Below, piece after piece: positions 1 through 5,233 of a stretch of DNA of 8,779 nt (position 1 is the first letter of the stretch; the number at the start of each line of letters is the position of its first letter). The notes beneath the pieces were generated by a model that saw nothing but the letters and a program-made list of their open reading frames with translations, was not told where the DNA came from and did not search any database. The stretch is from Geobacteraceae bacterium (GTDB taxonomy: Bacteria; Desulfobacterota; Desulfuromonadia; Geobacterales; Geobacteraceae): assembly GCA_012797715.1 (NCBI GenBank), contig JAAZOO010000052.1, positions 1 to 8,779 on the forward strand. The letters run 5' to 3'. Both the position numbers and the translations under genes were made by a program.

Positions 1-1
1 T

Positions 2-1399
2 CGCCTTTTCCCCTTGCGGCACTATCCCATGGAAACCTGTCGCCGTCGGAGCCGCCCCTGCCTTTACCATCAGCTTGGCCAATGCTCGGCGCCCTGTCAC
101 GGCATGATTTCCCGGGACGACTACGCGACGCTCGCGGAGGGGGCTGCCCTGTTCCTGGAAGGGAAAAACAGGGAACTGCTCTCGATCCTGAAAAAAAGAA
201 TGGCTGTCGCCTCCGCCGCAGAAAGATACGAGGAAGCCGCCCGCTTTCGGGATCTGATACGCTCCATCGAGATAACCGTCGAAAAACAGAAAATGGTTAC
301 GGAAAACGGTGATGTTGATGTCATCGGCTACGCCCGGAGGGAAGACCGCCTGGAGATTGCGCTCCTCTTCATCCGAGGCGGCAGCCTCATGGGAGGACGA
401 AACTACACATTCTCCTGGGGATTGGAAGACGCGGAAGGCATTTCCTCGTTTCTCAACGAATATTATAACCGGGATGTTTTCATTCCCTCCCAGGTACTGG
501 TGCCGGTCCGTCTCCCAGAATCGGCGGCCATGGAGGAGTTGCTTTCGGAAAAAAGGGGAAAGCGGGTCGAAATCCACCTGCCCCGCCGGGGTACAAAGGC
601 GGAACTGGTGAGATTGGCGGCCAGAAACGCGGAGACAGCCGCTGATGAGGCACTGCGCTCGCGGCAGGGGGTTGAACAGACCCTTGTGGAATTGCAGCAG
701 CATCTCCATCTTCTGAATCTCCCCCGTCACATAGAATGCTACGATATCTCCACCATCCAGGGGAGACATGCGGTGGGGAGCAGGGTTGTTTTCAGGGATG
801 GACGGGCGGAAAAGAAATCCTACCGACGCTATCGCATTAAGGACGTATCGGGATGCAACGATTACGGCATGATGTACGAAGTGCTCTCCCGCCGCTGCGC
901 TGACAGTGAAAAAGACCCTCTTCCCGATCTGATTCTTGTGGACGGAGGCGCTGGGCAGCTGAATGTGGTGAGTCGAGTGCTGGAGGACCTCGCCGTTAGC
1001 GGATCGGATATAGCCGCCCTTGCCAAAAGCAGAGTTGCGAGCGGGGCCCAAGGGGAGGAAATCGTCCGAAGCGATGAAAGGATATTTCTTCCGGGGAGAA
1101 AGAATCCCGTGGTGCTGCGCAAGGACTCCGCGCCCCTTCTCCTCCTCGCCCGAATCCGCGATGAGGCCCATCGTTTCGCTGTTTCCTACCACACGAAACT
1201 GCGGACGAAAGAAACCCTTGCTCCCGCGGCGGGAAAGATTCCAGGAATTGGTGAAAAGCGATGGAAGGGACTGGTACGTCATTTCGGCAGCCTGAAAAAG
1301 GTTCGCGAAGCAACGACTGAGGAATTGATGAAGCTGCCCGGCATCAGCCGGAAAATTGCCGAGGCCGTTCGGGAGCATTTTAACCGGAAACCGCAATGA
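2..1399 (+). CDS. uvrC: UvrABC excinuclease subunit C, 5' partial
   Basis: UvrC makes the two incisions flanking a DNA lesion in nucleotide excision repair, with UvrA and UvrB. The frame is open from base 2, so the start and the N-terminal GIY-YIG nuclease domain (3' incision) lie outside the window; about 465 C-terminal residues are visible. Counting from the Leu codon at 14: a cysteine cluster at C9, C16, C24 and C28; a UVR (UvrB-binding) helical pair at about 55-90; the RNase H-like 5'-incision domain with D244 (YDIS), D283 (NDYG), D310 (VDGG) and H386 (DEAHRF), matching the known catalytic D/D/D/H set; and two C-terminal helix-hairpin-helix motifs (IPGIGEKR and LPGISRK). It ends normally with TGA at 1397-1399. 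The first cluster cysteine is displaced from the usual family position (see findings). The identity is secure. Confidence 0.97.
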   Translation, partial: RLFPLRHYPMETCRRRSRPCLYHQLGQCSAPCHGMISRDDYATLAEGAALFLEGKNRELLSILKKRMAVASAAERYEEAARFRDLIRSIEITVEKQKMVTENGDVDVIGYARREDRLEIALLFIRGGSLMGGRNYTFSWGLEDAEGISSFLNEYYNRDVFIPSQVLVPVRLPESAAMEELLSEKRGKRVEIHLPRRGTKAELVRLAARNAETAADEALRSRQGVEQTLVELQQHLHLLNLPRHIECYDISTIQGRHAVGSRVVFRDGRAEKKSYRRYRIKDVSGCNDYGMMYEVLSRRCADSEKDPLPDLILVDGGAGQLNVVSRVLEDLAVSGSDIAALAKSRVASGAQGEEIVRSDERIFLPGRKNPVVLRKDSAPLLLLARIRDEAHRFAVSYHTKLRTKETLAPAAGKIPGIGEKRWKGLVRHFGSLKKVREATTEELMKLPGISRKIAEAVREHFNRKPQ

Positions 1400-1402
1400 A
1401 AA

Positions 1403-1428
1403 ACGGCGGCGCTTTCGGACGCCGCCGT
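1403..1428. terminator. Bidirectional rho-independent terminator
   Basis: A perfect 9-bp stem (1403-1411 with 1420-1428) closes an 8-nt loop, 3 nt after the uvrC stop. Read on the minus strand, the stem runs straight into five T residues, a good terminator for the trxA/tlpA-like genes. On the plus strand the 3' flank is only TGCTCTC, so termination of uvrC is probably weaker. It is the only hairpin between the two converging genes. Confidence 0.75.
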
Positions 1429-1454
1429 GCTCTCACAAGGTTTCCGTGTATCGG

Positions 1455-1958
1455 CTACTGGGAAAGGAGGTTTTTTACCGTTGCTTCCATCTTTTCCACA
1501 ATCTGGGGGTTGAATCCCACGAACTTCTGAACCAGATTTCCCTTCTTGTCAATGACGAAAAAGGCGGGAATAGGCTGAACTCCATAATCAAGAAGCAGAT
1601 CGGTATCGGCCAGTGCAACGGGAAAATTGATCTTTTTCTCCCGGATATACCGCCGGACAACACCCAAGGTATCCCCCCGCACACCAGGGTTGAGGCCGAG
1701 TATCTGAAGACCCTGCCTGTTGTAGCGGCTGTTCAGGGAAATCATGTGGGGCAGCGACTCATTGCACCCGTCGCACCACGTGGCGAAAAACTCCAGTACC
1801 AGGACATACCCCCGGTAGTTTGCGAGGGTTATGGTTTGCCCCGATGTGGAAACCACCTTGATGGGCGGCGCAGGTTTTCCCGGTTGCGGCACGGCACGGG
1901 AAGTGGCCGGAAAGGCGAGTCCTGCAATCAGGACAACTCCTGCAAGAACATTCTTCAT
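1455..1958 (-). CDS. TlpA/ResA-like thiol-disulfide oxidoreductase, exported
   Basis: This is a thioredoxin-fold protein of the TlpA/ResA/AhpC-TSA type, expected outside the cytoplasmic membrane to reduce or isomerise disulfides, often for cytochrome c maturation. From the ATG at 1958 it has 167 residues: a signal peptide (MKN, hydrophobic 4-18, likely cleavage after SRA at 22), a redox motif WCDGC with C62 and C65, and a cis-proline at P131 (QPIPAFF). The family core is complete. The start is uncertain. The same frame is open to GTG 2066, and ATG 2060 has a better ribosome site (AAAAGGG) but would put 34 polar residues before the hydrophobic segment. A TTG at 1967 has AAAGGA 9 nt upstream and would add only three residues. 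The signal peptide favours 1958 or 1967. It follows trxA on the same strand and ends at the hairpin at 1403-1428. The precise partner is unknown. Confidence 0.85.
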   Translation of the reverse strand: MKNVLAGVVLIAGLAFPATSRAVPQPGKPAPPIKVVSTSGQTITLANYRGYVLVLEFFATWCDGCNESLPHMISLNSRYNRQGLQILGLNPGVRGDTLGVVRRYIREKKINFPVALADTDLLLDYGVQPIPAFFVIDKKGNLVQKFVGFNPQIVEKMEATVKNLLSQ

Positions 1959-2083
1959 TCTCGACAAAATCAACCATCCTTTTCCAGCGGCTTCCGGCCG
2001 GAATTCCCCCCCCTGTGACGGATCGGCGACAGTCGCCCGCAGTGTATCTGTTTCCACCATCATCACCCTTTTCTTTCCGCCGT

Positions 2084-2413
2084 TCAGAGGGCCTTCTTGA
2101 GAAGGGCCTCCAAGTGGGCCTTCGGAACTGCGCCGACCACCTGATCCAGCACCTTGCCGTCCTTGAAGAGGATAAGAGTGGGGATACCCCGGATTCCATA
2201 TTTTGCAGGCGTGGCGGGATTTTCATCCACATTTACCTTGCCCACCTTCACCTTGCCTTCATACTCCTCGGCAAGAGCATCCACAAGGGGTGCTATCTGC
2301 TTGCAGGGAGCGCACCAGGATGCCCAGAAATCCACAAGCACGGGCATTTTCGATTGCAGCACTTCCGTCTCAAAATTTGCGTCGCCGAAGGCGAACACCT
2401 TTTCACTGGCCAT
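2084..2413 (-). CDS. trxA: Thioredoxin
   Basis: This is a classical 109-residue thioredoxin, the cytoplasmic dithiol reductant recharged by thioredoxin reductase. It has the usual beta-alpha-beta order, with VLVDFWASWC leading to the active site at C34 and C37 and the cis-proline P78 in GIRGIPTL. The active site is WCAPC instead of the canonical WCGPC; this variant occurs in some natural thioredoxins. There is no signal peptide, so it acts in the cytoplasm. The ATG at 2413 is preceded by AGGAGA (2421-2426) with a 7-nt spacer, which fixes the start. A promoter lies just upstream (2459-2486). The exported TlpA-like gene follows in the same orientation, so the two thiol proteins are probably co-transcribed. 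Confidence 0.97.
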   Translation of the reverse strand: MASEKVFAFGDANFETEVLQSKMPVLVDFWASWCAPCKQIAPLVDALAEEYEGKVKVGKVNVDENPATPAKYGIRGIPTLILFKDGKVLDQVVGAVPKAHLEALLKKAL

Positions 2414-2458
2414 ATCGACTTCTCCTCTCTTTCCGTGAATCCAGAAACGTATTGTACG

Positions 2459-2486
2459 ACTATAAACAACCGAAGGAAAAAATCAA
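2459..2486 (-). promoter_or_regulatory. Probable sigma-70 promoter of trxA
   Basis: On the minus strand, TTGATT (2481-2486) is separated by 16 nt from TATAGT (2459-2464). These match the consensus boxes at 4 and 5 of 6 positions. The expected start of transcription is near 2452, giving an untranslated leader of about 40 nt before the trxA ATG at 2413. Called by eye. Confidence 0.55.
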
Positions 2487-2518
2487 GCCGTATCACCGCA
2501 CCCGCAACGTTTCCCGGG

Positions 2519-2543
2519 GCTGAAGGCCGTTCACCCCTTCAGC
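2519..2543 (-). terminator. Hairpin overlapping the end of thpR, weak terminator candidate
   Basis: A perfect 8-bp inverted repeat (2519-2526 with 2536-2543, 9-nt loop) spans the thpR stop codon at 2531-2533. On the minus strand it is followed by CCCGGG, not a T-run, so intrinsic termination is doubtful. It may instead protect the 3' end, or thpR may read through into trxA. Confidence 0.3.
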
Positions 2544-3070
2544 GGATAGGAAGCCTCTCGACGGTGAATCGCGCCCTGTGGAGCAAGGGTGCTTGAGTAA
2601 AGATGGAATTCGGATATCTGGAAGGGAGGAACAGAGAACAATCGATTCTTATCCAGAAATGATGCCACCCCAGAAAACGATGCACCTTTGAGCCGGGCAA
2701 GGGTAATGTGGGGAGCGAATTCCCGTTTCTCCGGCTCAAGACCGCACCGCGCAAGGGCCTCCTCGACACGGTGATGGAGGAGCAGCAAGTCACCGCTTCG
2801 CTCCACACCAACCCAGAGCACCCGCGGATCTCTTCGCGGAGGAAAGGAGCCGACTCCCCGCAAATATAAGGGGAAGGACGGCCCCGCAACACCAGCCAGT
2901 TCCTGCCGGATTCTGCCAAACAAGGAACCATCGGCATCGCCGATAAAGCGGAGGGTCAGGTGCAACTGAGAGCCGTCTACCCATCGCACTCCAACCATTC
3001 CCGAACAAATGCGGGATATAGCGTCCCTCGCTTGCTCAGAAACATCAACAGCGACGAAGAGTCGATACAT
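2531..3070 (-). CDS. thpR: RNA 2',3'-cyclic phosphodiesterase (2'-5' RNA ligase family)
   Basis: This is a 2H phosphoesterase of the ThpR/LigT type, which opens RNA 2',3'-cyclic phosphates and can join tRNA halves through a 2'-5' bond in vitro. Its 179 residues are the normal family length. The N-terminus MYRLFVAVDV is typical, and both catalytic HxTx motifs are present: H37-L-T39 and H121-I-T123, the second in the usual FAPHITLAR context. The ATG at 3070 is preceded by GGAGGA (3075-3080) with a 4-nt spacer. It is cytoplasmic. It is transcribed away from serS across a 315-nt gap and stands 117 nt upstream of trxA on the same strand. No clear promoter was found for it. The physiological substrate of this family in bacteria is not settled. 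Confidence 0.95.
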   Translation of the reverse strand: MYRLFVAVDVSEQARDAISRICSGMVGVRWVDGSQLHLTLRFIGDADGSLFGRIRQELAGVAGPSFPLYLRGVGSFPPRRDPRVLWVGVERSGDLLLLHHRVEEALARCGLEPEKREFAPHITLARLKGASFSGVASFLDKNRLFSVPPFQISEFHLYSSTLAPQGAIHRREASYPLKG

Positions 3071-3309
3071 CCGGTCCTCCGAAAACGCACTGCTTTTTCC
3101 GCCTCGTTAAGGGACAGGCGGACGCCGATCGCCTGGCTTGATTTTCACTAGGAAGCCGACCCCATCAGCGACACTCTTCCTATTCTCCGAGAGGGAAGTA
3201 GCGCCAGCCGTCGCGAAACCGTCCATCCACGGGCGGCCCTCAGAGGTGACGGGCAGCACCGCACACCCTGTTCAGCACGAAAATTAATGTGAAGCAGAGG
3301 GGTCGTGCC

Positions 3310-3354
3310 ATGAAAAAGTTTGACTATTCGTCCGCCAGGTGCTACAAACTATAG
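3310..3354 (+). other. 14-codon open frame overlapping the serS promoter, coding status doubtful
   Basis: An ATG at 3310, preceded by GAGGGG about 7 nt away, opens a short frame, MKKFDYSSARCYKL, ending with TAG at 3352-3354. It has two adjacent serine codons (TCG TCC), which invites comparison with a serine leader peptide. However, the serS promoter boxes lie inside this frame, so a transcript from that promoter would not contain it. Without an upstream promoter it is unlikely to be translated. Confidence 0.2.
3320..3348 (+). promoter_or_regulatory. serS promoter, extended -10 type
   Basis: TTGACT (3320-3325), a 17-nt spacer, then TACAAA (3343-3348) preceded by TG at 3340-3341, giving the extended -10 form TGnTAnAAA. 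The expected start of transcription is near 3355, only about 30 nt before the serS ATG. This leaves no room for a leader peptide or attenuator. The promoter would serve serS and the three tRNA genes behind it. Confidence 0.65.
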
Positions 3355-3385
3355 CTTTCTGTGACTACTTGTAAAGGCCTTTTGC

Positions 3386-4654
3386 ATGCTGGACGTCAAA
3401 TACATCAGAGAAAATTTAGAAGTTGTAGAGCAGCGCCTCAAGACTCGAGGGGAGTCCGTGGATCTTTCCGGGTTCCGCCTGTGTGATACGAGACGCCGCG
3501 AGCTCCTCTTGGAAAGCGAGTCTCTGAAGGCGTTGCGCAACAAGGTCTCGGATGAAATCAGCCGCAGCAAGGACACGTCGCACGCCAAGGAACGGATCGC
3601 CGAAATGCGCGACGTTTCAAGGAAAATCAAGGCTCTTGACGAGGATCTGAAGGCACTAGAGGAAGAACTCCAGGGGTACCTGCTCACCATCCCCAATATC
3701 CCCCATGCGACAACCCCTGTCGGCGCTTCAGAAGCCGACAACGTGGAAATCAGGAAATGGGGCACGATTCGTGAACTTTCCTTCGTGCCAAAACCCCATT
3801 GGGAGATCGGGGAATGCCTGGGTATCCTTGACTTTGAAAGAGGCGCGCGGCTGACCGGCGCACGTTTTACCCTCTACAGGGGAGCGGGTGCGCGTCTGGA
3901 AAGAGCGCTGATAAACTTCATGCTCGACCTCCATACGGAACGGCACAATTATGTTGAAATGCTTCCTCCCTTTATGGTAAACAGGGAAAGCATGACCGGC
4001 ACCGGTCAATTGCCGAAATTCGAAGAAGATCTGTTCCGGCTGGACGGAGTTGATTATTACCTCATTCCAACCGCGGAAGTTCCGGTAACGAATATCCATC
4101 GCGGTGAAATTCTCAAGGCATCGGACCTTCCGATCCGCTACACGGCCTACACTCCGTGCTTTCGAAAGGAAGCCGGCTCATACGGAAAGGACACCCGTGG
4201 CCTCATACGACAACACCAGTTCAACAAGGTTGAGCTGGTGAAGTTCACCAGGCCCGACCAGTCATACAAGGAACTGGAACTATTGCTGGCAGACGCGGAA
4301 AACGTGTTGCAGCTCCTTGAAATCCCGTATCGGGTAGTTGAGCTCTGTACGGGAGATATCGGCTTCTCAGCGGCGAAAACCTACGATATTGAAGTCTGGC
4401 TTCCCGGACAAGGCACCTACCGGGAAATACCATCCTGCAGCAACTTCGAAGATTTCCAGGCACGCAGGGCGTCCATACGGTTCCGCGAGACGGAAAAGGC
4501 CAAACCCGAGTTCGTTCATACTCTGAACGGCTCCGGCCTTGCGGTCGGCAGAACAGTTGTTGCGATCCTGGAAAACTACCAACAGGCAGACGGAACGGTT
4601 ATCATCCCCGAAGCACTCCGGCCCTATATGGGAGGAATGGAAAAGATAGTTTAG
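3386..4654 (+). CDS. serS: Seryl-tRNA synthetase
   Basis: This class II synthetase charges tRNA-Ser (and tRNA-Sec) with serine in the cytoplasm. Its 422 residues are the full usual length. About 1-110 form the N-terminal helical hairpin (K/E/R-rich coiled coil) that grips the long variable arm of tRNA-Ser. The catalytic core follows, with TAEVP at 229-233 (serine-binding loop), motif 2 from F259 (FRKEAGSYGKDTRG) and motif 3 from N381 (NGSGLAVGR, with R389 contacting ATP). AAAGG at 3373-3377 lies 8 nt before the ATG. The stop TAG (4652-4654) is only 7 nt from the first tRNA-Ser gene with no terminator between, so it should be co-transcribed with two cognate tRNAs. The wording resembles Geobacter-type enzymes. 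Confidence 0.98.
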   Translation: MLDVKYIRENLEVVEQRLKTRGESVDLSGFRLCDTRRRELLLESESLKALRNKVSDEISRSKDTSHAKERIAEMRDVSRKIKALDEDLKALEEELQGYLLTIPNIPHATTPVGASEADNVEIRKWGTIRELSFVPKPHWEIGECLGILDFERGARLTGARFTLYRGAGARLERALINFMLDLHTERHNYVEMLPPFMVNRESMTGTGQLPKFEEDLFRLDGVDYYLIPTAEVPVTNIHRGEILKASDLPIRYTAYTPCFRKEAGSYGKDTRGLIRQHQFNKVELVKFTRPDQSYKELELLLADAENVLQLLEIPYRVVELCTGDIGFSAAKTYDIEVWLPGQGTYREIPSCSNFEDFQARRASIRFRETEKAKPEFVHTLNGSGLAVGRTVVAILENYQQADGTVIIPEALRPYMGGMEKIV

Positions 4655-4661
4655 TATTTTC

Positions 4662-4747
4662 GGAGGGATGGCCGAGTGGCTTAAGGCGGCGGTCTTGAAA
4701 ACCGTTGAACGAAAGTTCCGTGGGTTCAAATCCTACTCCCTCCGCCA
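4662..4747 (+). tRNA. tRNA-Ser(UGA)
   Basis: Acceptor arms GGAGGGA (4662-4668) and TCCCTCC (4737-4743) pair perfectly, followed by discriminator G and an encoded CCA. The anticodon loop is CTTGAAA, with anticodon TGA decoding UCN serine codons. The long variable arm (GAAC-GAAA-GTTC) is the class II mark of tRNA-Ser, and the T loop GTTCAAATC is normal. It starts 7 nt after serS, so RNase P cleavage at its 5' end would also trim the 3' end of the serS mRNA. Confidence 0.97.
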
Positions 4748-4826
4748 TCAAAAACAGGTTTTACGTTTCAGGTTTTCAAGTCACTCGAGCACGTACTACG
4801 TGAAGCCTAAAACCTTAGTCTTTTCC

Positions 4827-4919
4827 GGAGAGATGGCCGAGTAGGTCGAAGGCGCTCGCCTGCTAAGCGAGTATACTGGGAAACCGGTATCGAGGGTTCG
4901 AATCCCTCTCTCTCCGCCA
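4827..4919 (+). tRNA. tRNA-Ser(GCU)
   Basis: Acceptor GGAGAGA (4827-4833) pairs with TCTCTCC (4909-4915), followed by G and an encoded CCA. The anticodon stem CTCGC/GCGAG holds loop CTGCTAA, anticodon GCT, decoding AGU/AGC serine codons. A 7-bp variable arm (ATACTGG/CCGGTAT with a GAAA loop) is typical of serine tRNAs. The 79-nt spacer from tRNA-Ser(UGA) contains an inverted repeat (AGGTTTTA at 4756-4763 with TAAAACCT at 4808-4815) that could bring the processing sites together. With the preceding tRNA it covers the serine codon set. Confidence 0.97.
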
Positions 4920-4940
4920 GATCACTGACAGTTGATTCTC

Positions 4941-4963
4941 ACCTCGCAGATCCTCTGCAAGGT
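4941..4963 (+). other. Hairpin in the spacer between tRNA-Ser(GCU) and tRNA-Arg
   Basis: GCAGA (4946-4950) pairs with TCTGC (4954-4958) across a 3-nt loop, and after one mismatch ACCT (4941-4944) pairs with AGGT (4960-4963). There is no T-run, so it is more likely a processing signal in the polycistronic tRNA precursor than a terminator. Confidence 0.4.
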
Positions 4964-4979
4964 CGAGAGACCACAATGT

Positions 4980-5056
4980 GCGCTCGTAGCTCAGCTGGAT
5001 AGAGCAACGGACTACGAATCCGTAGGTCGGGAGTTCGAATCTCTCCGAGCGCGCCA
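4980..5056 (+). tRNA. tRNA-Arg(ACG)
   Basis: Acceptor GCGCTCG (4980-4986) pairs with CGAGCGC (5046-5052), followed by discriminator G and an encoded CCA. The D arm is AGCTCAGCTGGATAGAGC. The anticodon stem ACGGA/TCCGT carries loop CTACGAA, anticodon ACG; its first base is normally deaminated to inosine to read CGU, CGC and CGA. It is the last gene of the serS-tRNA transcript, 4 nt before the terminator stem. The gene is complete. tRNA-Arg genes are frequent integration sites, and phage-like genes follow within 200 nt. Confidence 0.97.
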
Positions 5057-5059
5057 ATC

Positions 5060-5100
5060 AAAGAAAGGGGTTACGGTTTTTGCCGTAGCCCCTTTCTTTT
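5060..5100 (+). terminator. Rho-independent terminator of the serS-tRNA operon
   Basis: A 17-bp stem (5060-5076 with 5083-5099, one G-T wobble at 5071/5088) closes a 6-nt loop TTTTTG. The 3' arm is T-rich (CTTTCTTTT), so the U-tract overlaps the base of the stem. It starts 4 nt after the CCA end of tRNA-Arg and closes the operon. The mirror-image A-rich arm means it could also stop minus-strand transcription arriving from the prophage side. Confidence 0.85.
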
Positions 5101-5152
5101 GCTGGGTAACATATGGGTAGCACTCTGGGGAAGAGCTGTTATGGTGTGTAAC

Positions 5153-5192
5153 TTTGCACTTGGTTTGACAGTAATTTGCATTTGGTTTGAAA
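5153..5192. repeat. Pair of 18-bp direct repeats, 22-bp period
   Basis: TTTGCACTTGGTTTGACA (5153-5170) and TTTGCATTTGGTTTGAAA (5175-5192) match at 16 of 18 positions and are separated by GTAA, so the period is 22 bp, two helical turns. Phage Mu has its R1 and R2 transposase sites as adjacent direct repeats with the same period, starting about 10 bp from the TG end. The repeats sit between the tRNA operon terminator and the last prophage gene, where an element end is expected. Confidence 0.7.
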
Positions 5193-5233
5193 GCGAGATA
5201 TCATGGATATGAATTTAATTTTCAATAACTGAG

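Larger units (their letters stand above)
3071..3385. other. Intergenic region between divergent thpR and serS, GC-rich and structured
   Basis: This 315-nt gap contains the thpR ribosome site (3075-3080), the serS promoter (3320-3348) and the serS ribosome site AAAGG (3373-3377). The remainder (about 3105-3300) is GC-rich and can fold locally. CAGGCG at 3115-3120 pairs with CGCCTG at 3130-3135, and further right CCGTCC pairs with GGGCGG across a 6-nt loop. A plus-strand frame without ATG is open from about 3110 to a TAA near 3287. No known riboswitch, T-box or small RNA family could be assigned. Confidence 0.5.

Noticed and set aside
1356..2018. 220-codon plus-strand open frame overlapping uvrC's end and the TlpA-like gene
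   Set aside because: It is antisense to a clear thioredoxin-fold protein with a WCDGC motif, has no ribosome site and overlaps the terminator.
3071..3385. T-box, ZTP or SRP RNA in the thpR-serS gap
   Set aside because: Partial resemblances were considered (a CCGCCTG end on the minus strand; a serS context suited to a T-box), but the T-box core TGGnACCGCG and the complete ZTP core are absent, and no SRP GGAAG/GAGCAG helix-8 signature was found.
5046..5056. Site-specific integration of the prophage into the 3' end of tRNA-Arg
   Set aside because: Possible but not supported: no integrase is in view, no second copy of the tRNA 3' end is visible, and the native-looking terminator directly after the tRNA is intact, which places the boundary further right. 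It is kept only as the alternative to the Mu-like model.
4863..5120. Open frames over the tRNA genes: plus 4932-5120 (containing ALVAQLDRATDYESVGREFE) and minus 4863-5057 (containing RSERFELPTYGF)
   Set aside because: These are translations of tRNA-Arg and tRNA-Ser and their complements, a familiar annotation artefact. The tRNA cloverleaf explains the sequence fully.
5165..5210. TTGACA at 5165-5170 as the -35 box of a plus-strand promoter
   Set aside because: At 17 nt spacing the -10 position reads TGAAAG, and there is no plus-strand gene downstream. The motif is better explained as part of the direct repeat.
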